A stretch of DNA of 64,000 bases from Actinomycetota bacterium. Its GTDB lineage: Bacteria > Actinomycetota > Actinomycetes > Actinomycetales > Microbacteriaceae. Of this stretch, positions 24,785 to 34,700 are shown piece after piece (position 1 is the stretch's first letter; each line of letters starts with the position of its first letter). The notes under the pieces are model-generated. The model was not told the origin of the DNA. It saw only the letters and a list, made by a program, of their open reading frames with translations, and did no database searches. The stretch spans positions 124,001 through 188,000 of the forward strand of contig CANFSP010000003.1 in assembly GCA_947449765.1 (NCBI GenBank). Reading direction: 5' to 3'. The translations under genes and the position numbers were made by a program.

Positions 24785-26238
24785 CTCAGCTGGTTGGCTT
24801 CAACCCACGAGAGATACTCGGGCGTCACGCTCCCGGTCACATAGTCACCGGTGAAGCAGGACATTTCAAGGTCTGTCACGTTCGAGCCTTCCACGATGGC
24901 GGCCTTCATATCAGCGACTTCTTGATAGATTAGCCAGTCACTGCCGAGCTCCGCGTTAATGTCGGGAATTTTGCGACCGTGGGCGATGAGTTCTTCGCGT
25001 GATGGCATGTTGATTCCATAGACGTGCGGGTATCGCACCGGTGGGGCAGCCGAGGTAAAAGTCACCTTGTTCGCGCCGGCTGCGCGGGCCATCTCAACAA
25101 TTTCGCGCGAGGTCGTGCCACGCACGATGGAGTCGTCCACGATGAGGACATTTTTTCCCTTGAACTCGGACGACATTGCGTTGAGTTTTTGGCGAACTGA
25201 TTTTTTGCGCGCAGCCTGTCCCGGCATGATGAAGGTGCGACCGACATAGCGATTCTTGAAAAAGCCTTCGCGGTATTCAATCCCGAGCTTGCGAGCGACT
25301 TGCATGGCTGCCGGGCGCGAGGAATCGGGAATGGGCATGACGACATCGACGTCACCGAGAGGCATGTGTTCCGCCACGGTGGTGGCGAGTCGATCACCCA
25401 AACGCAGGCGCGCCTCATAGACGGAAATCCCGTTCATAATCGAGTCGGGACGAGCCAAGTAGACATACTCGAATGAGCAGGGAACAAGGACGGGGTTCTC
25501 GGCGCACTGGCGCGTGAACAGTTCGCCGTCTGGCGTAATGAAGATGGCCTCGCCGGGTTCGACATCCCGGACAATGTCAAAACCGGCTGATTCAAGAACA
25601 AGGGACTCCGATGCGACAATCCAGTCTTCTCGTCCACTTTCTTCGAGACGACGGCCAAGAATCAGCGGTCGGATGCCGAAGGGGTCGCGAAAGGCAAGCA
25701 CGCCCTTACCGGCGATCAGGGCGATAGCCGCATAGGACCCCTCAACCCGCTTGTGCACGGATGCGACGGCATTGAACAGCTGGTCGGGATCGAGGTCGAG
25801 TCCAGATATTTGATCCTGGAGTTCTGTGGCAAGCACATTCAGGAGGAGCTCGGTGTCACTTGAGGTATTCACGTGGCGACGGTCAATGCTGAACAGGTCT
25901 TGGGTCAGCTCTCTGGTATTTGTGAGGTTGCCGTTGTGAACCAGCACAATGCCGTAGGGGGCGTTGACATAAAAAGGCTGAGCTTCTTCTTCATTGGTCG
26001 CTTTGCCCGCGGTTGCGTAGCGCACGTGGCCGAGACCCATGTTTCCGGGAAGTCCGCGCATGTCTCGGGTTCGATACCCCTCACGAACATGCCCCTTCGT
26101 TTTGTGCATGTGCAGGTGGCTTCCCTCACTCGTGGCGATTCCCGTGGAATCCTGCCCTCGGTGCTGCAAAAGAAGCAACGCGTCATAAATCTGTTGATTG
26201 ACCGGCTCTGCAGAGACGATTCCGACGATTCCGCACAT
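24781..26238 (-). CDS. purF: Amidophosphoribosyltransferase PurF
   Basis: PurF makes phosphoribosylamine from PRPP and glutamine, the committed step of purine synthesis. The 485-residue protein starts MCGIVGIV, so Cys2 becomes the N-terminal nucleophile after Met removal and there is no propeptide. The glutaminase half includes GLGHVRYATAGK and NGNLTN. The phosphoribosyltransferase half has the PRPP loop VLIVDDSIVRGTTSREI near 348-364. It is divergent from purM, with 99 bp between the start codons. End-product feedback by AMP/GMP is known for the family. Confidence 0.97.
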   Translation of the reverse strand: MCGIVGIVSAEPVNQQIYDALLLLQHRGQDSTGIATSEGSHLHMHKTKGHVREGYRTRDMRGLPGNMGLGHVRYATAGKATNEEEAQPFYVNAPYGIVLVHNGNLTNTRELTQDLFSIDRRHVNTSSDTELLLNVLATELQDQISGLDLDPDQLFNAVASVHKRVEGSYAAIALIAGKGVLAFRDPFGIRPLILGRRLEESGREDWIVASESLVLESAGFDIVRDVEPGEAIFITPDGELFTRQCAENPVLVPCSFEYVYLARPDSIMNGISVYEARLRLGDRLATTVAEHMPLGDVDVVMPIPDSSRPAAMQVARKLGIEYREGFFKNRYVGRTFIMPGQAARKKSVRQKLNAMSSEFKGKNVLIVDDSIVRGTTSREIVEMARAAGANKVTFTSAAPPVRYPHVYGINMPSREELIAHGRKIPDINAELGSDWLIYQEVADMKAAIVEGSNVTDLEMSCFTGDYVTGSVTPEYLSWVEANQLS

Positions 26239-26337
26239 AGGTGGCAGGGATTCCGATCACGAGAGGGTCCAGCGCTACACAAAAGTCCGCGCTCGGTATC
26301 AAGTTTGCCATATGCCGTGCGCTCTAGACTTGGGGAG

Positions 26338-27441
26338 ATGTCCGAGAATTCATATGCACGCGCCGGTGTCGACACTGCGGCCGGAGACCGTGCCGTCGAG
26401 CTGATGAAGTCGGCTGTGAGTGCGACACACACAGCGGCAGTTCTCGGCGGTGTTGGGGGATTTGCCGGGCTCTTCGATGTGTCGATGATGAAAAATTACC
26501 GGCGTCCTCTTCTTGCGACGAGCACTGACGGGGTGGGCACGAAAGTCGCCATCGCGCAGGCATTGGACAAGCACGACACCATTGGTCAAGACCTTGTTGG
26601 CATGGTGGTGGATGACATCATCGTCTGCGGTGCCAGGCCACTCTTCATGACGGATTACATCGCGTGTGGCAAGGTGCATCCGGAGCGTATCGCCGCGATT
26701 GTGACCGGTATCGCCGCTGCCTGTGCGGCGACAGGAACTGCACTCGTTGGGGGTGAAACGGCTGAACACCCGGGCCTCCTCGGCGTTGATGACTATGACG
26801 TGGCAGGTGCTGCAACGGGCATCGTCGAGGCAGATCTCGTTCTGGGTGCCGAGAAGGTTCACGCCGGGGATGTCGTCGTCGCGATGGCATCTAGTGGTCT
26901 GCATTCCAACGGGTATTCACTGGTCCGCCACATTCTCGCGGCTAAGAAGATTTCCTTTACCGATAACCTCGCTGAGTTCGGTGGCGTTGTTGGTGAGGTA
27001 TTGCTTGAGCCGACGCGCCTGTACACAGCCGAACTCGTTGAACTGTTGTCGGATGAACAGCTTGGCTCGGCGGTTCACGCATTGAGTCACGTGACCGGTG
27101 GAGGCATCGCCGCAAACCTCGCTCGAGTGCTTCCTGTGGATTCCTGGGTGGAGGTTGATCGCGCAACGTGGTCGCCGTCCCCGATTTTCCGCACGCTGTG
27201 TGACCTCTCTGGTGAAAGTCTTGAGTCGACGGAAGGAACCTGGAACCTTGGCATCGGCATGTTCGCCGTGGTCGACGCGGGTAGTGCATCCGCTGTCACG
27301 CATCGATTGACCGCGATGGGCATACCTTCGTGGGTGGTTGGTATGGTGTCTCGAGCACCGCGCGATCTCACGGGATTTGAGCAGGGCGCTAAGGGCGTTA
27401 ACGGTGGGGCAGTTCGATTGGTGGGACATTATGGCGCTTAG
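26338..27441 (+). CDS. purM: Phosphoribosylformylglycinamidine cyclo-ligase PurM
   Basis: PurM (AIR synthetase) closes the imidazole ring of FGAM with ATP. The 367-residue protein begins SYARAGVDTAAGDRAVE, the conserved start of the family. It continues with STDGVGTKVAIAQ, GGETAEHPG near 140 and SSGLHSNGYSLVR near 185. The start is placed at the ATG of MSENSYARAG because upstream open frame lies across the divergent purF gene. GGGGAG stands right before the ATG with almost no spacing. The next gene overlaps its 3' end by 11 bases. Confidence 0.96.
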   Translation: MSENSYARAGVDTAAGDRAVELMKSAVSATHTAAVLGGVGGFAGLFDVSMMKNYRRPLLATSTDGVGTKVAIAQALDKHDTIGQDLVGMVVDDIIVCGARPLFMTDYIACGKVHPERIAAIVTGIAAACAATGTALVGGETAEHPGLLGVDDYDVAGAATGIVEADLVLGAEKVHAGDVVVAMASSGLHSNGYSLVRHILAAKKISFTDNLAEFGGVVGEVLLEPTRLYTAELVELLSDEQLGSAVHALSHVTGGGIAANLARVLPVDSWVEVDRATWSPSPIFRTLCDLSGESLESTEGTWNLGIGMFAVVDAGSASAVTHRLTAMGIPSWVVGMVSRAPRDLTGFEQGAKGVNGGAVRLVGHYGA

Positions 27442-28207
27442 CCCGTTTAGCTGGATGAGATGGACCGGGTACGTGTCTGTCGCGACCGCCTTCAGTTTTG
27501 TGCCCCTGAGCATCGTTACTTTTCTCGGCGTCGTCGAAAACTGGGCACCGTGGATTCAGTTCGTCGTGATTGCCATATTCGGAATCGGCCAGGGTGCGAT
27601 TATCGGATTTGGGCAGTCTCTGGCCATGCGCAAGACCGACGTGAGCGTGCCCCTGCGTGGATGGATCTCCGCTTCCGCACTAGGCGCGGGAGCACTGTGG
27701 ATTCTCGGCCAGCTCCCTGGCTACTTCATCAAGGTCGACCTGACCAACGTTTACGTGTCATTCGGCGCCATCCTCATCGCGCTCGTCGTCTTCGCGTGCT
27801 TTGGTTTTGTGCAGTACCGCATCCTTAAAGGCCGTGTGACGCAAGCCTGGCGATGGATCATCATCACTGCTTTTTCGTGGTTGCTGGGGTTACTGATCTT
27901 CGCCGGTGGCGGGCTGTTGGCGATTGGGGATGGCCAAGCTGTTCGGATGGCGCTTTTCCTCAGCCTCTCGGGAACAATCGGCGTCGTCATTTCTGCCCTG
28001 CTGACCGGACTCGGGCTCAAGCTGTTGTCGCGCGACTCCATTGCCAACCCACGTTTCGGGTCAATTCTGCCCGACACACCTCGCGTCAACGCGGTCAAGC
28101 GTAAGGTTGCTCGCGCGAAAAACAAAGCTAGAGAGCGAAGCGGCGAGGTCGCTGGCAAGGCCTGGACCAAGGTGAAGCCCGTGGTTCGGAAGCGACCGAA
28201 GAAGTAA
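27431..28207 (+). CDS. Multi-pass membrane protein of unknown function
   Basis: A 258-residue protein with about six hydrophobic helices between residues 10 and 200 and a basic cytosolic tail of about 50 residues (KRKVARAKNKARERSGE, ending KPVVRKRPKK). I recognise no family signature. The ATG is preceded by GGTGGG at a suitable distance and overlaps the end of purM, so it is co-transcribed with purM. The purM-DUF3073 region often contains lineage-specific membrane proteins; nothing in the sequence indicates a substrate. Confidence 0.75.
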   Translation: MALSPFSWMRWTGYVSVATAFSFVPLSIVTFLGVVENWAPWIQFVVIAIFGIGQGAIIGFGQSLAMRKTDVSVPLRGWISASALGAGALWILGQLPGYFIKVDLTNVYVSFGAILIALVVFACFGFVQYRILKGRVTQAWRWIIITAFSWLLGLLIFAGGGLLAIGDGQAVRMALFLSLSGTIGVVISALLTGLGLKLLSRDSIANPRFGSILPDTPRVNAVKRKVARAKNKARERSGEVAGKAWTKVKPVVRKRPKK

Positions 28208-28257
28208 AGGTCTCTTAGCCGGCCAGTGAAGAAATTGCCGGGTTGCTCGACGCGCGC

Positions 28258-28503
28258 CTACTTGTTGAGGTTGTCGGCACCTGATTCGGCACCTGATTCG
28301 GCACCTGATTCGTCACCTGACTCATAGGAGTCGTTCGCGTAATCCGCCCACTTGTCAAGGTTCTCGTCGTCGGGCTCGTCGTACGCGTTGGCACCGCCGG
28401 TAGAGAGCTCACGCTCGAGCTGCGACAGATCGGTGTCGGGGCTAAAGTACTTGAGCTCCCGAGCAACCTTGGTGTGCTTAGCTTTTTGCCGGCCACGCCC
28501 CAT
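28258..28503 (-). CDS. DUF3073 family protein
   Basis: An 81-residue acidic protein with the conserved N-terminus MGRGRQKAKHTKVARELKYF and the downstream YDEPDDENLDKWADYA of DUF3073, a family typical of actinobacteria and usually located beside purM. Function is unknown; the basic head and acidic tail suggest nucleic acid or protein contact. The C-terminal DESGAESGAESGAD is encoded by a 12-bp tandem repeat, so its length may vary between strains. Confidence 0.9.
   Translation of the reverse strand: MGRGRQKAKHTKVARELKYFSPDTDLSQLERELSTGGANAYDEPDDENLDKWADYANDSYESGDESGAESGAESGADNLNK
28274..28321. repeat. 12-bp tandem repeat inside the DUF3073 gene
   Basis: Four in-frame copies of TCGGCACCTGAT (the last one TCGTCACCTGAC) encode repeated Glu/Asp-Ser-Gly-Ala units at the acidic C-terminus. 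Unit length is a multiple of three, so slippage changes the tail length without a frameshift. Confidence 0.9.
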
Positions 28504-28594
28504 GCGAGACCCCTCCAGTGTTTCGACCGCAGTGACAACCCGCGGCTGTGACGATAGAAAATCTAAAGACTGTGGGCGAGTCTATCACGCCGAC

Positions 28595-28984
28595 TCACGC
28601 GAACGCCGTACCAAGGATAAGTCCGAGGACAGCCGCACCGACGCCAAGAATGCTGGTGAGGAGAACGTTCAGCACGGCTGCCGGAAGTGCCCGCGCCTTG
28701 GCAAGCTGGACGGACTCCACCACGAATGTGCTGAAGGTCGTTAATCCCCCGCAGAAACCCACGATGAGCAGGCTGCTCAGGACGTGATTCTCGTTACCGA
28801 CGAGACCCGCAACGAGTCCGGCAATGAGCGAGCCGGCAACATTGACCCCCAACACGCCCATGGGAATGCGCAAACTCGTGGTCGGCCACAACTTCTGTGC
28901 GCCGAATCGAGTCAGTGCCCCCAGCCCGCCGAACAGAGCGATGCCGAGCATCGTGGCCACATCGAGTCCCGCGAGCCCCATCAC
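28595..28984 (-). CDS. crcB: Fluoride channel CrcB/Fluc, second subunit
   Basis: A 129-residue four-helix Fluc-type fluoride exporter. Family marks are GGLGALTRFGAQ near residue 19, NVAGSLIAGLVAG near 48, and GFCGGLTTFSTFVVES near 76 (the break in helix 3 with the Phe and TTFS residues lining the pore). Its start overlaps the stop of the upstream crcB paralogue by four bases. Paired CrcB proteins form heterodimeric dual-topology channels in other Gram-positives, which is the likely arrangement here. No fluoride riboswitch room exists between the genes. Confidence 0.92.
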   Translation of the reverse strand: MMGLAGLDVATMLGIALFGGLGALTRFGAQKLWPTTSLRIPMGVLGVNVAGSLIAGLVAGLVGNENHVLSSLLIVGFCGGLTTFSTFVVESVQLAKARALPAAVLNVLLTSILGVGAAVLGLILGTAFA

Positions 28985-29442
28985 AGGTCGACTCCGTCAT
29001 CGCTCACGGGGTGCACTGATGCGCCATCACGATGGTGCTGACCGGCTGGCTGCGATGGACGTGTTCCGTGAGTAGACAAAAGCCGGCCGAGAACCAATCC
29101 GCCCCAGGCGGCAAGCAGACCGAGGACGAGCTCACCCACGAAAATCCCCGCAGTGTGAAACGCGATGGTCCAGTCGACAAAAAACGACTGACCAAGCTCA
29201 AGCGCGATCGCCGAGAAAGTGGTGAACCCGCCCAGGAGCCCCGTTCCGAGCCCCGCCTTGAGCCACGAGGACGTGCCGGGGAGCATCCATAACCACCCCA
29301 CTAATAATCCGAGGATGAACCCACCAACGACATTGATCACCCACGGGGCGAGGAGGTCCGACGAGGTGAAAGGTGCGCCGCACAGGAATCGGAAGAGGGT
29401 TCCACAGGCTCCACCGAGGAACACTGCTACGACGCTTTTCAC
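28981..29442 (-). CDS. crcB: Fluoride channel CrcB/Fluc, first subunit with C-terminal extension
   Basis: A 153-residue Fluc paralogue: GGACGTLFRFLCG near residue 10, NVVGGFILGLLVG near 37, and GLLGGFTTFSAIALE near 70. After helix 4 it carries an extra hydrophilic tail of about 30 residues (HGTRPSQPAGQHHRDG) absent from the partner and unusual for the family. Only about 20 bp separate its start from the stop of the KimA-like gene upstream, so it may be read through from that gene and there is no space for a fluoride riboswitch. Confidence 0.9.
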   Translation of the reverse strand: MKSVVAVFLGGACGTLFRFLCGAPFTSSDLLAPWVINVVGGFILGLLVGWLWMLPGTSSWLKAGLGTGLLGGFTTFSAIALELGQSFFVDWTIAFHTAGIFVGELVLGLLAAWGGLVLGRLLSTHGTRPSQPAGQHHRDGASVHPVSDDGVDL

Positions 29443-29464
29443 GGGGAGATATCCGAGCTACTCG

Positions 29465-31621
29465 TTACTTGGGCGACCGAGGTGACCGGGGTGACCTTGG
29501 CGATTTACCGGACGCACCGGGCGCGCGCTTACGTCGCGCCTCGGTCCGCGCTTCAACGCTGTCGTGCTTCGGATTTGCCGGAGGGAGAGGGATTCGAGCG
29601 GTGGTCGACACCGGTTCTCCGCGACGCGCTTGACCGGGGAACGGCCGGGAACGACGACCGTAAATGACATCCGTGGAGTCAAGAAGCCACGGAACCAGGG
29701 CTACGGTGACGCCGGCTTCGAGCATGAGCTTTTGCTTGATGCGACGCGATCGATGATTGTGCAACAGGTGCTCCCACCAGTGCCCCACGATGTACTGCGG
29801 TAGGTACACCGTGACAATCTCGGATCCGTGCTCGGCGCGGTGCTCGCGAATGTGCTCAATGAGCGGCCAGCTGAGGTCGCGATACGGCGAGCTAATGATG
29901 CGCAGTGGAACGTGGATGTTGTAACGAATCCAGTCGAGTTCGAGCTGTGCGGTAGCCACTTCGCTGATCGACACGTGTACCGCGTCGAGGCTGTCGTGGC
30001 GGGCGGCAATCGCGTAGTCGAGCGCCTTGAGAATGGGTTTCTGCATCCGTCCCACAAGGACGATGGCGTGGTCGCCGGTTGCTCCGAACTGCACATCCGC
30101 GTCGACCGCTACTTCGGCAGCCACGTCACGGTAGTAGCGGTGGACACCAATCATGAGGAAGTAGAGGATGGGCATGGCGATGAACACGAGATAGGCCCCG
30201 TGGGTGAACTTGGTGATGGTCACCACGAGGAGCACGATTCCGGTGAAGATCGCGCCGGTGATGTTGATTGCCATCGAGCGACGAATTGAACCCGGATTGT
30301 CGGGTTTCGTCTTGAGCAATCTCAACCAGTGGCGGACCATCCCCGATTGACCGAGTGTGAATGACACAAAAACGCCAATCACGTAGAGCTGAATGAGTTG
30401 TGTCAGGTTGGCCTGAAAGACCACGAGAATTGCGACCGCAGTGAGGGCCAGCGCGATAACGCCATTCGAATAAATGAGGCGATCGCCGCGGGTCTCCAGA
30501 GCCTTGGGTGCGTATCCGTCGTGCGCGAGAACGGAACCCAGCAAGGGGAACCCGTTAAAGGCGGTGTTCGCGGCGAGGAGAAGCACGAGAGCCGTTGCCG
30601 CTTGAACCACAAAGAACAGGAATGAGTTATTGCCGAAGGTGGCTGCGGCGATTTGAGCGATGAGGCTGCGTTGTGGCGTTGTTTCGCAGTTTGCAAAGCC
30701 AATGAGGTGGCAGGCGTTCTCTACGTAGTGGACGCCCGACACGAGGGCGAGAATGACGAGCCCGGCAAAAAGCGTGATGGCGATAAGCCCCATCATGAAG
30801 AGGGTCTGACGAGCATTGTCAACCTTGGGCTTGCGGAACGCGGGAACACCGTTCGCGATTGCTTCCACCCCGGTGAGTGCCGAACAACCACTGGCAAACG
30901 AGCGAAGCAAGAGGAGGATGATGGCCGCGTGCGTGATGTCTTCCGCTTTCACGGTGTAGGCAGCGCTCTCGGCAACCGGGGGATGACCGGTCGCCCACTG
31001 AAAAAGTCCGGTGATGATGAGCACGAACACACTGCCGGCAAAAAGGTAGGTGGGAACAGCGAACGCTTTACCCGACTCCCGCACACCGCGAAGATTCATG
31101 GCGGCCAGGATGACGACGAAACCGACGGCCATGGGAACACGCCACGCGTTGAGGAATGGCAACGCTGAAATGAGGTTATCCACGCCGGATGCGACGGACA
31201 CCGCCACAGTCATGACGTAATCGACAAGAAGTGCTGATGCGACGATGACGCCCGCCCACTCACCGAGGTTCTTACGGGCTACTTCGTAGTCGCCTCCGCC
31301 CGATGGATACGCCTTGATGAGCTGTCGGTAACTGGCGACGACCACGATCATCAGGAGGATGACGCAGAGGGCAATCCACGGTGCAAACGAGAGAAAAGCC
31401 ATACCACCAATGAGCAGAATGATGATGAGCTCTTGGGGCGCGTATGCGACCGACGAGAGAGCGTCGCTGGCAAAGATGGGAAGCGCGACTCGCTTGGGCA
31501 AAAGCTCACCCTCGAGTTTCGCTGTAGGCAGAGGGTCGCCGATAATCCAGTGCTTTGCCGATCGAATCTCCTCGGGGGGCTCCTCCTCGGATGGTTTCGG
31601 CGTTTTCGAGTCGTTGCTCAC
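29465..31621 (-). CDS. APC-superfamily permease, KimA-like potassium importer
   Basis: A 718-residue APC permease. The membrane part (about 45-500) closely follows the KimA pattern: LPIFASDALSSVAYAPQELI, SYRQLIKAYPSGGGDYEVA, ALLVDYVMTVAVSVASGVD and SFASGCSALTGVEAIANGVPAF. The cytosolic part includes VHVSISEVATAQLELDWIR and VYLPQYIVGHWWEHLLHN, also as in KimA, a K+-proton symporter of Bacillus controlled by c-di-AMP. The last 80 residues are a basic, low-complexity tail ending in SPRSPRSPK. A general amino acid permease is the alternative. The gap to the divergent RND gene is about 106 bp, too short for a complete ydaO riboswitch. Confidence 0.82.
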   Translation of the reverse strand: MSNDSKTPKPSEEEPPEEIRSAKHWIIGDPLPTAKLEGELLPKRVALPIFASDALSSVAYAPQELIIILLIGGMAFLSFAPWIALCVILLMIVVVASYRQLIKAYPSGGGDYEVARKNLGEWAGVIVASALLVDYVMTVAVSVASGVDNLISALPFLNAWRVPMAVGFVVILAAMNLRGVRESGKAFAVPTYLFAGSVFVLIITGLFQWATGHPPVAESAAYTVKAEDITHAAIILLLLRSFASGCSALTGVEAIANGVPAFRKPKVDNARQTLFMMGLIAITLFAGLVILALVSGVHYVENACHLIGFANCETTPQRSLIAQIAAATFGNNSFLFFVVQAATALVLLLAANTAFNGFPLLGSVLAHDGYAPKALETRGDRLIYSNGVIALALTAVAILVVFQANLTQLIQLYVIGVFVSFTLGQSGMVRHWLRLLKTKPDNPGSIRRSMAINITGAIFTGIVLLVVTITKFTHGAYLVFIAMPILYFLMIGVHRYYRDVAAEVAVDADVQFGATGDHAIVLVGRMQKPILKALDYAIAARHDSLDAVHVSISEVATAQLELDWIRYNIHVPLRIISSPYRDLSWPLIEHIREHRAEHGSEIVTVYLPQYIVGHWWEHLLHNHRSRRIKQKLMLEAGVTVALVPWLLDSTDVIYGRRSRPFPGQARRGEPVSTTARIPLPPANPKHDSVEARTEARRKRAPGASGKSPRSPRSPRSPK

Positions 31622-31676
31622 GAAGTTCGACGATACTCCGGCTCAGCCCGCATTCAAACTTCACAGGGATGGGGTA

Positions 31677-31684
31677 AACCGGTT
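31677..31684. promoter_or_regulatory. AACCGGTT palindrome between kimA-like and RND genes
   Basis: A perfect 8-bp palindrome lies in the middle of the divergent intergenic region. ATTCAAAC at 31652-31659 and its complement GTTTGAAT at 31714-31721 flank it, though not symmetrically. It could be an operator for the efflux pump. Evidence is weak because 8-bp palindromes arise by chance. Confidence 0.2.
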
Positions 31685-31727
31685 ATCGGAATAGGAATTT
31701 TTCACATTCGTGTGTTTGAATTCGCAC

Positions 31728-34700
31728 ATGCATCTTCTCGCGCGCGCATCCATGAAAAACCGGGCCCTCATCGCCCTTATCACCGTGGTTGTCGCGGTGT
31801 TCGGCGCAATCGCGCTAACCGGACTCAAGCAAGAACTTGCGCCGTCAATCACCTTCCCCCAGCTGGCGATCCTCACGACCTATCAAGGGGCATCGCCGGA
31901 GATTGTCGACAAAGAGGTCTCGACGCCGATTGAGGCCGCCGTGCAGGGTGTGCCCGATGTGGAGAGCACCAAGGCCACCTCCAGCACCAACTTCAGCTTG
32001 ATTTCGGTCTCGTTTAGCTACGGAACAGACCTGCTCTTCTCTGAACAAAAAATCAACCAAGCGATCAACCGCATCAAGTCGACCCTTCCAGACAGTGTTG
32101 AGCCTCAGGTGATTACGGGAAGTTTTGCTGATTTCCCGGTCATGCAGGTAGCCGTTTCCAGCAATACGCTGACGGCTCAGCAGCTTGCTGACGCGTTGCG
32201 CGCGTCAACCATTGGTGACATCAAAAAGCTTGACGGAGTGCGGGATGCGCAGCTCCTCGGCGCACCCAAGCAGCGCGTGACTATTACTCCGAACGCAGAT
32301 GATTTGCGTACCCATCGGATTACGGCCAGCTCGATCCGAGACACCCTGAAAGCGAGCGGGGTGCTCATTCCGGCTGGGTCCATCACGGAAAACGATCAAA
32401 CGCTGGTTATCCAAATCGGTGATCGACTGACCACCCTTGATCAGATTTCTGCACTGCCCATCGTTGGCTCCATCCCTCTGGTAACCATTGGAGACGTGTC
32501 AAGCGTGGTTCTCGACACGGACCCGACCTCATCGCTCTCGCGAGTCAATGGGGCCCCCGCTCTGACGATTGCGGTCAGCAAGCTTCCGTCGGCAAACACC
32601 GTAGATGTCTCGAAACTCGTGAACAAGGCACTTCCCGATCTGCAGAGCGCTTTAGGTAACGACGTTCAGATGACGGTGGTGTTCGATCAGGCTCCGTACA
32701 TTCAACAGAGCATCGAGTCGCTGACCACTGAGGGTCTCCAGGGTCTCGTGTTCGCGGTGCTCATCATCCTGCTGTTCCTGTTGTCGGTTCGCTCCACCCT
32801 GGTGACGGCAATTTCGATTCCCACCTCGGTACTCATTACCTTTATCGGATTGCAGACCGCCGGCTACACCCTCAACATCTTGACGCTTGGTGCGCTCACC
32901 ATCGCCATCGGTCGCGTCGTTGACGACTCGATCGTGGTAATCGAAAACATTAGGCGAAAGCTCACCTACGGTTCAGATCGTGCCGCGGTCATCGTTGAGG
33001 CCGTTCGTGAGGTGGCCGGTGCCGTTACGGCTTCGACGGCCACCACAGTTGCCGTATTCCTCCCCATCGCGTTTGTGGGCGGGGTGACCGGTGAACTCTT
33101 TAGACCGTTCGCCCTCACAGTCACGATTGCACTGGTGGCCTCGCTCTTGGTTTCGCTCACAATCGTGCCGGTCTTGGCGTACTGGTTCCTCTGGGCGCCA
33201 TCGCCTGAGTCGCGTCGTGGCAAACGTGAAACCAAAGCGAAGGTGGAATGGATTGCCGCGGGGCACGCTGCTCACGAAGAGCGCTCGGGAACACTTCAGC
33301 GCTGGTACCGACCAATCATCACCTGGACCCTCAAATATGCCGCGTTTGTGTTGGTGGGAGCCATCGTGGTTCTCGGTGGCACACTTGCCCTCGTCCCCCT
33401 GATGAAGACCAACTTCCTCGGCTCTTCTGGACAAAACACCTTCACCGTCTCGCAAAAAATCGCACCGGGGACTTCCCTCGGGGCACAGGATGCGCTCGCG
33501 GGCCAAGTTGAAGGTGCCCTGGAGAATACCTCCGGCGTCAAAATTGTTCAGGTCTCGATTGGATCAACTGGAAACGCGTTACGTGACGCATTCGTCGGCG
33601 GTGGCGACACGGCCATCACCTACTCGGTCACCACTGACGAGAAAGCAGACCAGCAGCAAGTTCAGGACGATGCGCGTGTGGCCATAGCCAAAGTGGTGAG
33701 CCTTGACAACATCACCATTGCTTCCTCCAGTGGGTTCGGCGCATCGTCGGACATTGCCCTCAATCTGACCGCTCCCAACTCGGCAACACTTCAGGAGACG
33801 TCAGACATCGTGGTCAAGGCGATGGAAGGCTTGTCGAGCGTGAAGCAGGTCACCTCCGATCTGTCGACCTCTCGCCCCTACATTTCGGTCACGGTAAACC
33901 GTGACGAGGCCGCCAAGTACGGGTACACCGAGACCGCGGTCGGAGTGATGGTTGCTGCGGCAACCAACCCCAGTTCAGCCGGTACGGTGACCATCAACGA
34001 AACCTCGATGAACGTGTATATCGCCACTGACAATCCACCGGCGACCCTGGCGGAACTGCAGGCCATGGAAATACCCACCATCCGCGGAAATATCGAGCTC
34101 AGCGAGATTGCCACGGTCGAACAGGCAAACGGTCCCACGACGATTACCACAATTCGTGGGCAGCGCTCGGCCACGGTGACTGTGACGCCGGGAGCCGACC
34201 TCACGTCGGCTAACGCTCAGGTCTCGCAGGCACTCAAGACGCTGGACATTCCTGCCGGAGCCAATGTGAGCATCGGTGGTGTTACCGCTGACCAGCAGAA
34301 CTCGTTTAGCCAGCTCGGTCTAGCGCTGCTCGCAGCTATCTTGGTGGTGTACATCATTATGGTGGCGACCTTTAAGTCACTTCTCCAGCCGCTTCTCCTT
34401 CTGGTTTCGGTGCCCTTTGCCGCGACGGGTGCCATCGCACTCCAAGTAGCCACGGGCGTTCCGCTCGGTGTTGCCTCGCTCATCGGCGTTCTGATGCTCG
34501 TCGGTATCGTCGTGACCAATGCAATCGTGTTGGTCGATCTCATCAACCAATATCGAGCTCGAGGTATGGGTGTTCGTGAAGCAGTCATTGAGGGAACGGT
34601 TCGGCGTCTACGACCCATTCTCATGACGGCACTGGCAACGATTTTTGCCCTCGTTCCGCTAGCTCTGGGCTTGACCGGTTCAGGCGGAGGCTTCATTTCT

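Noticed and set aside
25873-26337. N-terminal extension of purM by about 155 codons
   Set aside because: It runs antisense through purF, and the conserved PurM N-terminus begins at the later ATG.
29443-29464. Fluoride riboswitch ahead of the crcB pair
   Set aside because: Only about 20 bp lie between the upstream stop and the crcB start; no room for the aptamer.
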